The notes: generated from the letters alone by a model not told the origin. Shown: positions 51,754 to 60,690, counted from the first letter of the stretch. The stretch: 64,000 nt of DNA from Berkiella sp050247135 (GCA_050247135.1 JBFWUT010000003.1:93193-157192); one strand, 5' to 3'. Numbers and translations: made by a program.

Positions 51754-52386
51754 ATGGCAGTTGTGGCAAATAAGCGCTCGGTCATGACATTGTATTCTGG
51801 TTCGGTGGACCCTTACAGTCACCGAGCAAGAATTGTGTTAGCGGAAAAGGGTGTTACATTTGACCTTTACGAAATTGACGTGGAATCACAGGTTGATGCG
51901 TTAGTTGAGATCAACCCGTACAATACTGTTCCCACATTGGTTGATAGAGATCTTGTCCTTTATGAATCCGAAATCATCATGGAGTATCTTGATGAAAGGT
52001 TCCCGCATCCTCCTTTGATGCCAGTCTATCCCGTGGCAAGAGCGCGTAGCCGTTTGATGCTTCACCGCGTTAATCGGGATTGGTATGTGCTGATGAACAA
52101 ATTGCTACAAAAAAACCAAGATCTTACGGTTTTAGAGGAAACACGAAAAGCATTAAAAGAAAGTATTATTTCTGTTTCACCGATGTTTAAAGAAATGCCG
52201 TACTTTTTGAGCGAAGAATTTTCACTCGTAGACTGTGCGATTGCACCGCTTTTATGGCGTTTAAAAGCAATGCAAATTACCTTGCCCCCTGAAGCTAAAT
52301 CAGTACAAGAGTATGCTAAGCGTTTGTTTGACCGTGAAGCTTTTCAAGTAAGCTTGACAGATTCTGAACGTGCACTCGGAGAGTAG
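51754..52386 (+). CDS. sspA: Stringent starvation protein A
   Basis: The 210-residue protein has a glutathione-transferase fold: 'VMTLYSGSVDPYSHRARIVLAEKG' start (core SGSVDPYSHRARIVL), 'NPYNTVPTLVDRDLVLYES' and a helical C-terminal domain. SspA binds RNA polymerase and affects stationary-phase and stress transcription; it lacks the serine or tyrosine used for transferase catalysis. It is followed by sspB with a three-base gap. GGAGC precedes the ATG. Confidence 0.93.
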   Translation: MAVVANKRSVMTLYSGSVDPYSHRARIVLAEKGVTFDLYEIDVESQVDALVEINPYNTVPTLVDRDLVLYESEIIMEYLDERFPHPPLMPVYPVARARSRLMLHRVNRDWYVLMNKLLQKNQDLTVLEETRKALKESIISVSPMFKEMPYFLSEEFSLVDCAIAPLLWRLKAMQITLPPEAKSVQEYAKRLFDREAFQVSLTDSERALGE

Positions 52387-52389
52387 AGA

Positions 52390-52806
52390 ATGGTCTCAAG
52401 TCGTCCTTACTTATTACGGGCATTTTATGATTGGATTGTGGATAATCATGCAACGCCCTATATAGTAGTTAATGCTGATCATCCAGGCGCAGAAGTTCCT
52501 CGTGAATATGTTGAAAATGGCCGAATTGTTTTGAACATCTCCCCTGACGCTGTGCGTTCATTATCATTAGCAAATGATCATGTTGGCTTCAATGCTCGTT
52601 TTGCTGGTGTCGCTTACGATATTTATATTCCTATGCGAGCAGTTACCGCAATTTATGCTAAAGAAAATGGTCGCGGTATGGTGTTCAAAGACGACGAAGA
52701 TGATGAATTCCCACGAGGCCCAGAAGACGATGATTCCTCAGCTTCTGGCTCAGGTGGAAAGGGCAAAAAAGGGAATGGTCGTCCTAAACTGACAGTGGTT
52801 AAGTAG
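52390..52806 (+). CDS. sspB: ClpXP adaptor SspB
   Basis: The 138-residue protein has the SspB peptide-binding domain ('RPYLLRAFYDWIVDNHATPYIVV', core YLLRAFYDWIVDN, and 'GRIVLNISPDAV'). An acidic linker follows, with a C-terminal ClpX-binding tail of the form RPKLTVVK. It delivers ssrA-tagged proteins to ClpXP. The C-terminal motif is the expected one. The gene ends at a bidirectional terminator. Confidence 0.94.
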   Translation: MVSSRPYLLRAFYDWIVDNHATPYIVVNADHPGAEVPREYVENGRIVLNISPDAVRSLSLANDHVGFNARFAGVAYDIYIPMRAVTAIYAKENGRGMVFKDDEDDEFPRGPEDDDSSASGSGGKGKKGNGRPKLTVVK

Positions 52807-52809
52807 AAC

Positions 52810-52840
52810 AAAGAGCTAACGCACGAGGCGTCAGCTCTTT
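52810..52840. terminator. Bidirectional terminator after sspB
   Basis: AAAGAGCT-A-ACGC at 52810-52822 pairs with GCGT-C-AGCTCTTT at 52828-52840 (one mismatch), between sspB and the convergent peptide gene. Runs of A and T at its ends make it usable in both directions. Confidence 0.65.
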
Positions 52841-53123
52841 AAGCCACAACAATCTCATCAAATTTCACATCGAGCGCGGTTATAGCTGACTGCTTTTCAA
52901 ATAGCACTGCATCGATTGATTTGGCTGTGAGCATGGCAACGGCATATGTGCAAAATAAACCGGCACAATAACCGATATAAATAGCTTCACCCATCACAAC
53001 CGCAATAGGAAGCCCAATGATTCCTCCAAGAACCGTATTGCTAACAACAAAGCTGGTATTGTAGCCACCGGTGTCGAGTCCGCCATGAATAAACGAAAGT
53101 TCTTGTTGGTTTAGTTCGCGCAT
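52839..53123 (-). CDS. Class II microcin-like double-glycine-leader peptide (94 residues)
   Basis: The leader MRELNQQELSFIHGG has the glycine pair at residues 14-15, as in the two peptides at 37.5-38.0 kb and in colicin V. The predicted mature part (79 residues) starts LDTGGYN and has long hydrophobic stretches with G-rich segments ('VLGGIIGLPIAVVMGEA', 'GYCAGLFCTYAVAM'). It ends in a more charged tail. AGGAG eight bases before this ATG makes it the start; nine further codons upstream would begin at or before the predicted transcript start. A strong promoter precedes it. No exporter or immunity gene is visible close by. Confidence 0.7.
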   Translation of the reverse strand: MRELNQQELSFIHGGLDTGGYNTSFVVSNTVLGGIIGLPIAVVMGEAIYIGYCAGLFCTYAVAMLTAKSIDAVLFEKQSAITALDVKFDEIVVA

Positions 53124-53153
53124 TTGTGTAACTCCTAAGCACTTTGCCACGAG

Positions 53154-53182
53154 ATAATTGATGATTAGTGAAGTGATGTCAA
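53154..53182 (-). promoter_or_regulatory. Promoter of the double-glycine peptide gene
   Basis: On the minus strand TTGACA (53182-53177) is a perfect -35 box. After 17 bases AATTAT (53159-53154) is a plausible -10 box. The transcript would start near 53147, between this promoter and the peptide start at 53123. Confidence 0.6.
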
Positions 53183-53277
53183 CGAGAAGTTACACGGAAA
53201 TACGGTATAAGGTTGGCTTGCTGAATTGTATAACCCATGTAATAATGTGCCCTTTTTATAATTGAAGCAGCCAACAC

Positions 53278-54159
53278 ATGCTAATTGCCTTTATTCAAGC
53301 AGAAAGAGAAAAGCTCAATTTTTCTAATACAAACCAAGTTGATCTCTTTCTTTCAAACAAACTTCGGGCTTATTTATTGCAAGCATATGAGGCTGGCAAG
53401 TTAGCGCTTTTGTGTGATGATAAACCGTCGTTACCTATGGTACACATTTTGGCAATGCAAGGATTGCTTCGTTGTATTGATGTATTACGTGACTTTATCT
53501 CTTTCGATCATATTCTGGATAAACAAGATAGAAATTATTTTCATTATCTGATAGCAATGAAAAAATATGCTATTGCCAATAAAATGATTGAAAGATGGAA
53601 ATCAACTGGAGATCTTGTCCAGTTGTCGAGCATGATAGGCCGCAATAGGATACAAATACTCAGATTATTAGCAAATGCAGTGAAGGAATATGATAAAGAA
53701 GCGATGACTTTGCTGCAATCTATTTTGATGGATAGCAAATCAAAATATCAAGAGCCAAGTTCAGGACTCGAATATGCTGCACAAATGAAAGCACTTGCTT
53801 TAGTTAAAGCTGCATTCAAATCATGCAAGGAGAAATGTCAACCTTTGTTGGCAAAACTAAAGCGGCGGATCAATAAATTATACAAAAGGGCCAATCCAAT
53901 TAAGGAGTTAGTGAACGCTGACAAAGGCATAAGTTCCTGTGTAGGTAATAAGTTAAATACACATTATGCTGAATTAGCTGAATTAACGGCAGAATTAGAA
54001 AAGTTGCAAAAACAAACGCCCGTTGACCAAGAAGCTGCACAAAAATGGGCTCTTTTTAGCCAATGCTTATCGCAATTTAAAGGATTTTTGGGCGAAAAGA
54101 GCTATAAAAAACTCAGCCATTCTGATGCTCATATGAAAATATTGCGCACGATGCGCTAA
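53278..54159 (+). CDS. Hypothetical helical protein
   Basis: I do not recognise this 293-residue protein. It is almost entirely alpha-helical with basic stretches around residues 185-215 (KLKRRINKLYKRANPIK) and a coiled-coil-like segment near 225-245 (ELAELTAELEKLQKQ). Isolated patterns such as 'HYLIAMKKYAIANKMIERW' could be a degenerate ankyrin-like helix pair. It has no signal peptide or membrane segment. It stands alone between the double-glycine peptide (divergent) and phaC. Similarity in composition to the hypothetical proteins at the left of the window suggests an accessory gene. Confidence 0.6.
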   Translation: MLIAFIQAEREKLNFSNTNQVDLFLSNKLRAYLLQAYEAGKLALLCDDKPSLPMVHILAMQGLLRCIDVLRDFISFDHILDKQDRNYFHYLIAMKKYAIANKMIERWKSTGDLVQLSSMIGRNRIQILRLLANAVKEYDKEAMTLLQSILMDSKSKYQEPSSGLEYAAQMKALALVKAAFKSCKEKCQPLLAKLKRRINKLYKRANPIKELVNADKGISSCVGNKLNTHYAELAELTAELEKLQKQTPVDQEAAQKWALFSQCLSQFKGFLGEKSYKKLSHSDAHMKILRTMR

Positions 54160-54248
54160 CCTCTGAGCGGGTCGCCCTGAAATTACACACAGTGTCATTT
54201 TGACTAACAAATGCCGATAAAAAGGTTTTGGGGTAATAAAGTGACATC

Positions 54249-56018
54249 ATGAAGCCTGGCGAAACTTACGCGAAATTATTTGACCATTCGCACAAATTGG
54301 CAACTGCTTATCTCAAGGGGTTTCAAACATTATTGCAGAGCCAGCAAGTTGTTTATGATAACTTACGAGAGATCGCGCTAGTTAGTCGCAAAATTTTTGA
54401 TTGGCAACGTAGTCATCAATCATCCCAGCTTCTTATGCAAGAAGAAATATCGCTGTTCAAAGATTACTATCAGCTCTACTTGCACTTATTTGAAAAGTTG
54501 TTAGATAAGAATATCCCTCCCTTTATTGAACCTAGCGCTGAAGATAAGCGTTTTAAATCACCCTATTGGAATGATAATTTTTGGTTTTATAGTTGCCAGC
54601 AGAGCTTTTTATTATTCTCAAAGCATATGACGGAATATATTCAAAATAATCCGTTAGAAAATGAAAAAATTAATGAGCAGGTATTGTTTTTTTCAAAACA
54701 GTTTCTTAATGCGTTATCGCCAAGTAATTATTTACTGACTAATCCAGAAGTTTATCTGAAGACCATTGAACAGGGTGGCGCAAACTTGTTTCATGGTTTT
54801 GAGCAGATGTTAACTGATTTGCAGCAAGGGCAAGGTTATTTTATTCCTTTGATGGTAGATATTAATGCATTTGGCGTAGGCAAAAATCTGGCGATGACGC
54901 CAGGAAAAATTGTTTTTAAAAACAAAGTCATTGAACTCATTCAATACTCACCTTCAACTGAAAAAGTATATGAAATACCTTTATTGATTGTACCCCCTTG
55001 GATTAATAAATATTACATTCTTGATTTGCGGCCTGAGAACTCATTAGTAAAGTGGTTGGTTGATAAAGGTCATACTGTTTTCATGATCTCTTGGGTGAAT
55101 CCTGATGAGAGCTATAAGGATGTCTCTTTTGAAGACTACATGTTAATGGGGCTTCTTCCCGCTATTGAAACCATTAATAAGATTACACAAGTCAATAAGA
55201 TTAATGCATTGGGGTTTTGTATAGGTGGAACCTTATTAGCCATTACGATCGCATATCTGCATGCAAAAGGTGTCCGTCACATAAATAGCGCCACCTTTTT
55301 GGCGACTTTATTAGATTTTGAAAGGCCGGGTGATCTCGGTTTAATGGTAGATGAGTCACAACTATCCTTACTCAAGCATACCATAGGCATAAAAGGCTAC
55401 TTAGATGGTCGATTACTCATGGGCATTTTTAATTCATTGCGAGCTAATGAATTGTTCTGGCCTTATTTTATTAATAATTATTTACTCGGTAAGCCTCCTT
55501 ATGCGTTTGATTTGCTCTATTGGAATCAAGATCCTTCAAATTTACCGGCCAAGATGGCTTGTGAATATTTAGAAGATCTTTACCTTGATAACCGCTTAGT
55601 GAAGGAGTCATTGAGTTGGGACTCTGTGACATTGTCACTGAGTAAGATTGATATTCCTTGTTATTTTTTGGCAACTGAGCGCGATCATATTGCACCCTGG
55701 ATAGCTTCATTTAATGGCGCCAAAAGAGTGAAGGGCGATCTGACTTTCGTTTTAGGAGGCTCAGGTCATATAGCAGGTATTATCAATCCACCTAAGAGCT
55801 CCAAGTATGGTTATCACATAGGGCATGAGGATGCCAAAAGCTTTCCCACGGCAGCTTCATGGCTTTATGCAGCAACCAGGCAGGAAGGGTCATGGTGGGT
55901 TCATTGGCAGCAGTGGCTGAGTCAGCTTTCTGGAGAATTTATTAATGCGCGGCTGTTAAAGCAAGACCTGCCAAATGCCCCAGGCGAAAACGTGAAGAAA
56001 AAAATCAATAAAAGCTAA
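54249..56018 (+). CDS. phaC: Class I poly(3-hydroxyalkanoate) synthase PhaC
   Basis: The 589-residue protein has an N-terminal domain of about 200 residues and an alpha/beta-hydrolase catalytic domain. The lipase-like box is 'LGFCIGGT', with the nucleophile cysteine replacing serine as in all PHA synthases; the aspartate is in 'LATERDHIAPW' and the histidine in 'GGSGHIAGIINPP'. It polymerises 3-hydroxyacyl-CoA into storage granules. The class I length implies no PhaE or PhaR partner is needed. phaA and phaB are not in the window, but bdhA, patatin and adc downstream complete a polyhydroxybutyrate turnover region. Confidence 0.94.
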   Translation: MKPGETYAKLFDHSHKLATAYLKGFQTLLQSQQVVYDNLREIALVSRKIFDWQRSHQSSQLLMQEEISLFKDYYQLYLHLFEKLLDKNIPPFIEPSAEDKRFKSPYWNDNFWFYSCQQSFLLFSKHMTEYIQNNPLENEKINEQVLFFSKQFLNALSPSNYLLTNPEVYLKTIEQGGANLFHGFEQMLTDLQQGQGYFIPLMVDINAFGVGKNLAMTPGKIVFKNKVIELIQYSPSTEKVYEIPLLIVPPWINKYYILDLRPENSLVKWLVDKGHTVFMISWVNPDESYKDVSFEDYMLMGLLPAIETINKITQVNKINALGFCIGGTLLAITIAYLHAKGVRHINSATFLATLLDFERPGDLGLMVDESQLSLLKHTIGIKGYLDGRLLMGIFNSLRANELFWPYFINNYLLGKPPYAFDLLYWNQDPSNLPAKMACEYLEDLYLDNRLVKESLSWDSVTLSLSKIDIPCYFLATERDHIAPWIASFNGAKRVKGDLTFVLGGSGHIAGIINPPKSSKYGYHIGHEDAKSFPTAASWLYAATRQEGSWWVHWQQWLSQLSGEFINARLLKQDLPNAPGENVKKKINKS

Positions 56019-56060
56019 AAAACTAACAATCCTTTTTAAAATTATGATAACTTGTGCCGC

Positions 56061-56660
56061 ATGAAAGATTCAGAAAAAATCATTTGCGGTAGCTTGACGG
56101 TAGCCTTGATGGCGTATTGTGTAGCTCATCAGGTTGATCCTGTTGTTGCCGTTGCCACACTAACGAAATCAGCTGTTGATACTGCCGTACAAGGTATTCA
56201 ATTTGGTTGGAATATCGTTAAAATCGCTGCCAAATCCACCGCCATTATCGGTGGAGGATATTTGGCAGTGAAATCCGCAATTGAATTAGCGAAAGTCTCT
56301 GAAAATAAATTACAACAACTTCAAGCTCATGTCGCTGCTCGAGCTATGGGGGTTTTTGGAGATGACAGGGATTATCAAGAGGAAGAATTATCAGAAAGCG
56401 AAGAGCTTGAGAGTGAATATTCCTATGAAAATGACGCTGCTGAATCAGATGATGACTTTGAAGAAAGCAGCGAAAATCATCAAAGTGAGGATGAGCATTT
56501 TACCACGGAACCTGAAGATGCACTTAACGACGAAGAAATAAGAGGGCTATTAGCGGATCAAAAACGTGTGGTTTTCTTGCACGGTGCCATAAAACTTTCC
56601 ACGCTTACAGCTGTAAAAAGTGTGATGAAAGGGCCGTATCGGCTACGGCCTCGAGCTTAA
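56061..56660 (+). CDS. Hypothetical protein with hydrophobic N-terminal half and acidic C-terminal half
   Basis: The 199-residue protein is not recognised. Residues about 8-80 are hydrophobic, with two likely membrane or amphipathic helices (from 'CGSLTVALMAYCVAH' and 'TAIIGGGYLAVKSAIELA'). Residues about 105-155 are extremely rich in Glu, Asp and Ser (EELSESEELESEYSYEND). The end is basic (YRLRPRA). Being 43 bases after phaC, it may be a granule-associated or membrane protein, but nothing in the sequence proves that. The start at 56061 (MKDSEK) was preferred over a TTG three codons earlier. It overlaps the next, convergent gene by four bases. Confidence 0.6.
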   Translation: MKDSEKIICGSLTVALMAYCVAHQVDPVVAVATLTKSAVDTAVQGIQFGWNIVKIAAKSTAIIGGGYLAVKSAIELAKVSENKLQQLQAHVAARAMGVFGDDRDYQEEELSESEELESEYSYENDAAESDDDFEESSENHQSEDEHFTTEPEDALNDEEIRGLLADQKRVVFLHGAIKLSTLTAVKSVMKGPYRLRPRA

Positions 56661-56953
56661 AAGTTGAATTTTCTAAGATTGGTTAAAGCTTTTTCGGCAG
56701 GAAAGAACTGTTTCGCTTTTCGACCAGCTGCTTGCAAAGTGCCAATAATTTGCTCGTTAGACACCGTGGTGGGAACGGTCACTTGTAACTGATGAGTCGT
56801 CGTATTAAAGGCTAATTGATGAGGTTGAATGTTAATTTTTCCCAAGGTCTCGGTGATTGCATTCACACACTTTTGACACATTAAAGGTTCAACTTCGAAG
56901 GTCACGGTTTTTGTTTCTTCTTCAGGACGTTGAAGACCATAAGCATAATGCAT
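56657..56953 (-). CDS. HMA-like (heavy-metal-associated) domain protein
   Basis: The 98-residue protein has the ferredoxin-like HMA pattern: 'VTFEVEPLMCQKCVNAITETLGKI' (opening VTFEVEPLMCQKC), with the C-x-x-C metal-binding pair, and 'VTVPTTVSNEQIIGTLQAAGRKA'. This is the copper-chaperone or metal-binding fold. The N- and C-terminal ends are longer than in typical CopZ (about 68 residues). The metal bound is not certain. It is convergent with the gene at 56061, with which it overlaps by four bases. Confidence 0.75.
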   Translation of the reverse strand: MHYAYGLQRPEEETKTVTFEVEPLMCQKCVNAITETLGKINIQPHQLAFNTTTHQLQVTVPTTVSNEQIIGTLQAAGRKAKQFFPAEKALTNLRKFNF

Positions 56954-57028
56954 AATATATTCCCCAGTTTGCTAGCCAATATAAAATTTAGTGTATTCTA
57001 TATTGGCTAGCATGGGATTTCCAGATGC

Positions 57029-57877
57029 TTAAGCAAAAAGTTGCTGGTGGGTTGTTAACTCATTTTTCATGTTTTTCAAGGCCATATTATCAAGCAATTG
57101 GTCGATCTCAAGGCGCATATAGGCAGGATTCTCTTGCTCAACAAACTCACCACCAGCACCTTCAGGGGTGGCGTGGTGAAGAACATGTTGTTTGGCAACC
57201 TGAATAATGTCAGACATCATTGGTTTTTTTGATTTTAAATTCAAATTCGCGACATTCTCTGGTACCGAAGCAATTTCTTCCGGAAATTTCCAGAGCGTTA
57301 AAATTGCTTTACCTAATTTAGGGTGTAAAAGCGCAATAGTCTGATCTAAGGTCTCTAATTTATTAAGGTATTCAGGTGTTTGATCTGCAAAGGTTAGCAT
57401 TGGCAATTTGCCGACCTCGTGAAGGAGTCCGCCAAGCATAACTTCTTCTGGTGGAAATAGTCTTAGCGACTTGGCTAGGACATAAGAACTGGCTGCTACT
57501 TGACCACTGTGATCCCATACAAACTGCATGCGCTCTTCTATAGGTTTGTGTTTGGCAATAAATAGCTGCTTAAGTGCAAGTCCCATTGAGACATAGGTCA
57601 CGAAGCGAATTCCCAAGCGATTCACGGCTGAATCAAGACTGGCAATTGAAACAGAACCTCGCATGATGGGGCTATTAGCAATGCTCATAATTCGCACAGC
57701 GAGAGCAGGATCTTGGCCAATTGTTCGACACAACCTATTGACAGTCACATCGGGATCTTCACTGATTTTCTGCAGCTCAATGAAGATATTAGGTTGTGAC
57801 GGTAATTGAATTTTATTTTCTCTAACTGATTGTAAAATATGATGATAAAGGGCATTTACTTGTTCATTTTCGGTCAT
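57029..57877 (-). CDS. HDOD-domain signalling protein
   Basis: The 282-residue protein is a HDOD domain: 'LPSQPNIFIELQKISEDPDVTVNRLCRTIGQDPALAVRIMSIANSP' (core IGQDPALAVRIMSIANS) and 'LGGLLHEVGKLPML'. The second motif keeps the H-x-x-G-K of HD-related proteins but lacks the tandem HD pair needed for hydrolysis. HDOD proteins regulate signalling, often linked to c-di-GMP or motility. It stands alone between the HMA protein and bdhA. Confidence 0.85.
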   Translation of the reverse strand: MTENEQVNALYHHILQSVRENKIQLPSQPNIFIELQKISEDPDVTVNRLCRTIGQDPALAVRIMSIANSPIMRGSVSIASLDSAVNRLGIRFVTYVSMGLALKQLFIAKHKPIEERMQFVWDHSGQVAASSYVLAKSLRLFPPEEVMLGGLLHEVGKLPMLTFADQTPEYLNKLETLDQTIALLHPKLGKAILTLWKFPEEIASVPENVANLNLKSKKPMMSDIIQVAKQHVLHHATPEGAGGEFVEQENPAYMRLEIDQLLDNMALKNMKNELTTHQQLFA

Positions 57878-58062
57878 GACATACTCTCTTACACCGTGAG
57901 AAACTCATGTTACAAAGGATACAGTCGACACTAAAGACATTTCGCTTTAAACGAAAGAAATCCAGTACGATTCAGAACATAGCTATAGATGTTTAGCGCT
58001 AAGGCCGATGATTAATTAAGCGATCCTTTTTTACACTGTATAAAGATACCGGGAGTGAGTTT

Positions 58063-58845
58063 ATGCGTCTTAAAGATAAAGTTGCGATTATCACGGGTTC
58101 AGCTAGTGGGATAGGCAAAGCAATTGCCCACACCTATGCGACTGAGGGCGCAAAGGTTGTTATAGCTGATTTAGATGCCGGTCAAGCAGAAGCAACAGCA
58201 AAAAACTTTCGTGATAATGGCTTAGAGGCTATTGCTGTCGCAATGGACGTGACAAATGAACAACAAGTCAATGCAGGCGTCGATAAAGTGATAAAAACCT
58301 ATGATTACGTTGATATTTTGGTGAGCAATGCAGGTATTCAGCATATTTCACCCATTGATGAGTTACAATTGGCAGACTGGAAAAAAATGCTTGCTATTCA
58401 TTTAGATGGAGCGTTCCTAACCACCAAAGCCTGTTTAAAATATATGTACCAACGTGGCAAAGGTGGCAGCATTATTTACATGGGTTCAGTTCACTCCAAA
58501 GAAGCTTCTGTGTTAAAAGCACCTTATGTGACAGCTAAACATGGCTTAGTAGGTTTATGTAAGACAGTTGCTAAAGAAGGTATTAAACATGGGGTGCGTG
58601 CGAATGTAATTTGTCCAGGATTTGTGAGAACCCCATTAGTAGCGAAGCAAATACCTGAGCAAGCAAAAGATCTTGGTATCAGCGAAGAAGATGTAATAAA
58701 GAAGGTCATGTTAAAAGATACTATTGATGGTGAATTCACAACCGTTGAAGATGTAGCACAAATAGCTTTGTTATTTGCTTCATTCGATTCTAATGCGTTA
58801 TCAGGTCAATCATTACTCGTAAGTCATGGTTGGTATATGCAATAA
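58063..58845 (+). CDS. bdhA: 3-hydroxybutyrate dehydrogenase
   Basis: The 260-residue short-chain dehydrogenase has the cofactor loop 'TGSASGIGKAIA', the 'NAG' motif (SNAGIQHISP), the catalytic 'SVHSKEASVLKAPYVTAKHG' with Y-x-x-x-K as YVTAK, and 'CPGFVRTPLV'. The last motif and length match 3-hydroxybutyrate dehydrogenases, which interconvert 3-hydroxybutyrate and acetoacetate with NAD. It starts the bdhA-patatin-adc operon, and GGGAG precedes the ATG. In Legionella bdhA and a patatin gene are likewise paired. Confidence 0.93.
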   Translation: MRLKDKVAIITGSASGIGKAIAHTYATEGAKVVIADLDAGQAEATAKNFRDNGLEAIAVAMDVTNEQQVNAGVDKVIKTYDYVDILVSNAGIQHISPIDELQLADWKKMLAIHLDGAFLTTKACLKYMYQRGKGGSIIYMGSVHSKEASVLKAPYVTAKHGLVGLCKTVAKEGIKHGVRANVICPGFVRTPLVAKQIPEQAKDLGISEEDVIKKVMLKDTIDGEFTTVEDVAQIALLFASFDSNALSGQSLLVSHGWYMQ

Positions 58846-58857
58846 AAGGGATTTGCC

Positions 58858-59940
58858 ATGATAGTCAAACCACATCCGTATGATTGTGTGATTTATTTGC
58901 TGCAAGGAGGTGGGGCGCTGGGTGCATACCAGGTTGGGGTTTGTGAGAGTCTCATTAATCATCATTGCGCTCCAGATTGGCTGATTGGCACTTCGATTGG
59001 TGGTATTAATGCGGCTATACTTGCGGGCAATAAACCCGAGGATAGAATTGACAAGTTAAAAGCATTTTGGCAAAAAATATCAACACCTTCCTTACCTGAT
59101 ATTTTTCCAATAACAAAAAGATGGCATAAATGGCAAAATTTGCTCTCATCAGAAAATGCGATCCTTTTTGGTCAAAATGGATTTTTTAAGCTGCGTATGG
59201 GCAACCCCTTTATCCAATATGGCAGTCCTGACAATGTGAGCTTTTATGACACTAGTATTTTGCGAGCTACATTAGAAGAATTCATCGATTTTGAGCTGAT
59301 CAATCAACAGAAAGTAAGGTTAACACTTGGAGCAGTTTGCGTCGAGGACGGGGAATTTATTCATTTTGATAATACCGAGAGAGTAATAGGTCCTGAACAT
59401 ATTATGGCTGCCAGTGCTCTGCCTCCTGGATTCCCAGCGGTTAAAATTGGCGAAAAGCATTACTGGGATGGAGGACTGAGTTGTAATACCCCTCTGAAAA
59501 TCATTTTTGAAGAAAAGGTTCCTAGAAAACTATTGTGTTTTATGGTTGATTTGTTTGCCAGGACAGCAGAGTGGCCTACCACGATGATGGATGTTTTGAA
59601 AAGGAAAAAGGACCTTGAATTTGCAAGCCAATATCAGGAAATATTAAAGTATTTTTTTGAGATGCACCGTTTGCGTCATATCATACGTCAAATAACCGAA
59701 GGTAAAGATAAAATCTGTTACGACGATGTCTCGCTTGGGCATCCTTGCGCACTTAATATCATTCGTTTTCATTATCGTGATACTGATGCGGACCTGTGGA
59801 CCAAAGATTTTGAATTTTCACAAAAATCGATTCAGCAACGTCGCCTCGCCGGCATTGATGATGTGAAAAAATTATTTGATGATCCTCTGCCGCTTGAAGT
59901 GATCCCAGATGATAGTGGTTTTACATTACATAATTTTTGA
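58858..59940 (+). CDS. patD: Patatin-like phospholipase (PatD type)
   Basis: The 360-residue protein has the patatin catalytic features: 'LQGGGALGAYQVG' (oxyanion loop), nucleophile serine in 'IGTSIGG' and the dyad aspartate in 'YWDGG'. It is expected to hydrolyse lipid or polyester acyl bonds. Its gene is 12 bases after bdhA and before adc, so it is probably involved in polyhydroxybutyrate breakdown or lipid release, as discussed for the bdhA-patD pair of Legionella. The symbol is given by analogy. There is no signal peptide, so it would be cytosolic or delivered. Confidence 0.85.
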   Translation: MIVKPHPYDCVIYLLQGGGALGAYQVGVCESLINHHCAPDWLIGTSIGGINAAILAGNKPEDRIDKLKAFWQKISTPSLPDIFPITKRWHKWQNLLSSENAILFGQNGFFKLRMGNPFIQYGSPDNVSFYDTSILRATLEEFIDFELINQQKVRLTLGAVCVEDGEFIHFDNTERVIGPEHIMAASALPPGFPAVKIGEKHYWDGGLSCNTPLKIIFEEKVPRKLLCFMVDLFARTAEWPTTMMDVLKRKKDLEFASQYQEILKYFFEMHRLRHIIRQITEGKDKICYDDVSLGHPCALNIIRFHYRDTDADLWTKDFEFSQKSIQQRRLAGIDDVKKLFDDPLPLEVIPDDSGFTLHNF

Positions 59941-59949
59941 GAGGTTAAC

Positions 59950-60687
59950 ATGAAATCATCAGAGGTCATTGAAAAGGCTTTTGCAATGCCATTAACGAGC
60001 CCATCTTATCCAAGAGGACCTTATCGATTTATTGATCGTGAATTTATGGTTATCACTTATGAAACAGACATGGATCTGCTAAAGGAAGTGGTGCCAGAAC
60101 CTTTAGAAGTAACTGATCCTATCGTCAAGTTTGAATTCATTCGGATGCCAGATTCGACAGGTTTTGGTGATTACTGTGAGTCGGGTCAAGTGATCCCAGT
60201 TTCATATAAAGGTAAAAAAGGCGGGTACGTGCATTCCATGTTTTTAGATGACGAAGCTCCGATTGCTGCTGGTCGCGAAATATGGGGATTTCCTAAAAAA
60301 CTAGCTCAACCAAGTTTGAAAGTGACCAGCGAGACATTGGTAGGTCAATTAAATTATGAAAATATATCAGTTGCAACTGCAACCATGGGATATAAATATC
60401 ACACTTTAGATATCAATAAAGTAAAAGAATCATTGATGGTGCCTAATTACTTGTTAAAAATTATTCCAGATGTCGATGGAAGTGTTAGGATATGCGAGCT
60501 TGTTGAATACTACTTGGCTGATCTAACCGTTAAAGGTGCTTGGACGGGTGATGGCGCATTGCAATTGACTTCACACGCTATGGCACCAGTAGCACTACTT
60601 CCAGTTCGTAAGGTCTTATCAGCGACCCATATCCTGACCGATCTCACTTTACCTTATGGCAGAGTCGTACATAACTACTTAGGTTAA
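59950..60687 (+). CDS. adc: Acetoacetate decarboxylase
   Basis: The 245-residue protein has the Adc family pattern: 'EIWGFPKKLAQP' with the Schiff-base lysine of the KK pair, and 'GEIVP/PEPLEVTDP'-like N-terminal segments (here VVPEPLEVTDP). It decarboxylates acetoacetate to acetone and CO2, which would draw off the product of 3-hydroxybutyrate oxidation. It follows the patatin gene by nine bases (GAGAGG precedes the ATG). It ends three bases before the 3' end of a convergent ABC transporter gene. Confidence 0.92.
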   Translation: MKSSEVIEKAFAMPLTSPSYPRGPYRFIDREFMVITYETDMDLLKEVVPEPLEVTDPIVKFEFIRMPDSTGFGDYCESGQVIPVSYKGKKGGYVHSMFLDDEAPIAAGREIWGFPKKLAQPSLKVTSETLVGQLNYENISVATATMGYKYHTLDINKVKESLMVPNYLLKIIPDVDGSVRICELVEYYLADLTVKGAWTGDGALQLTSHAMAPVALLPVRKVLSATHILTDLTLPYGRVVHNYLG

Positions 60688-60690
60688 CAA

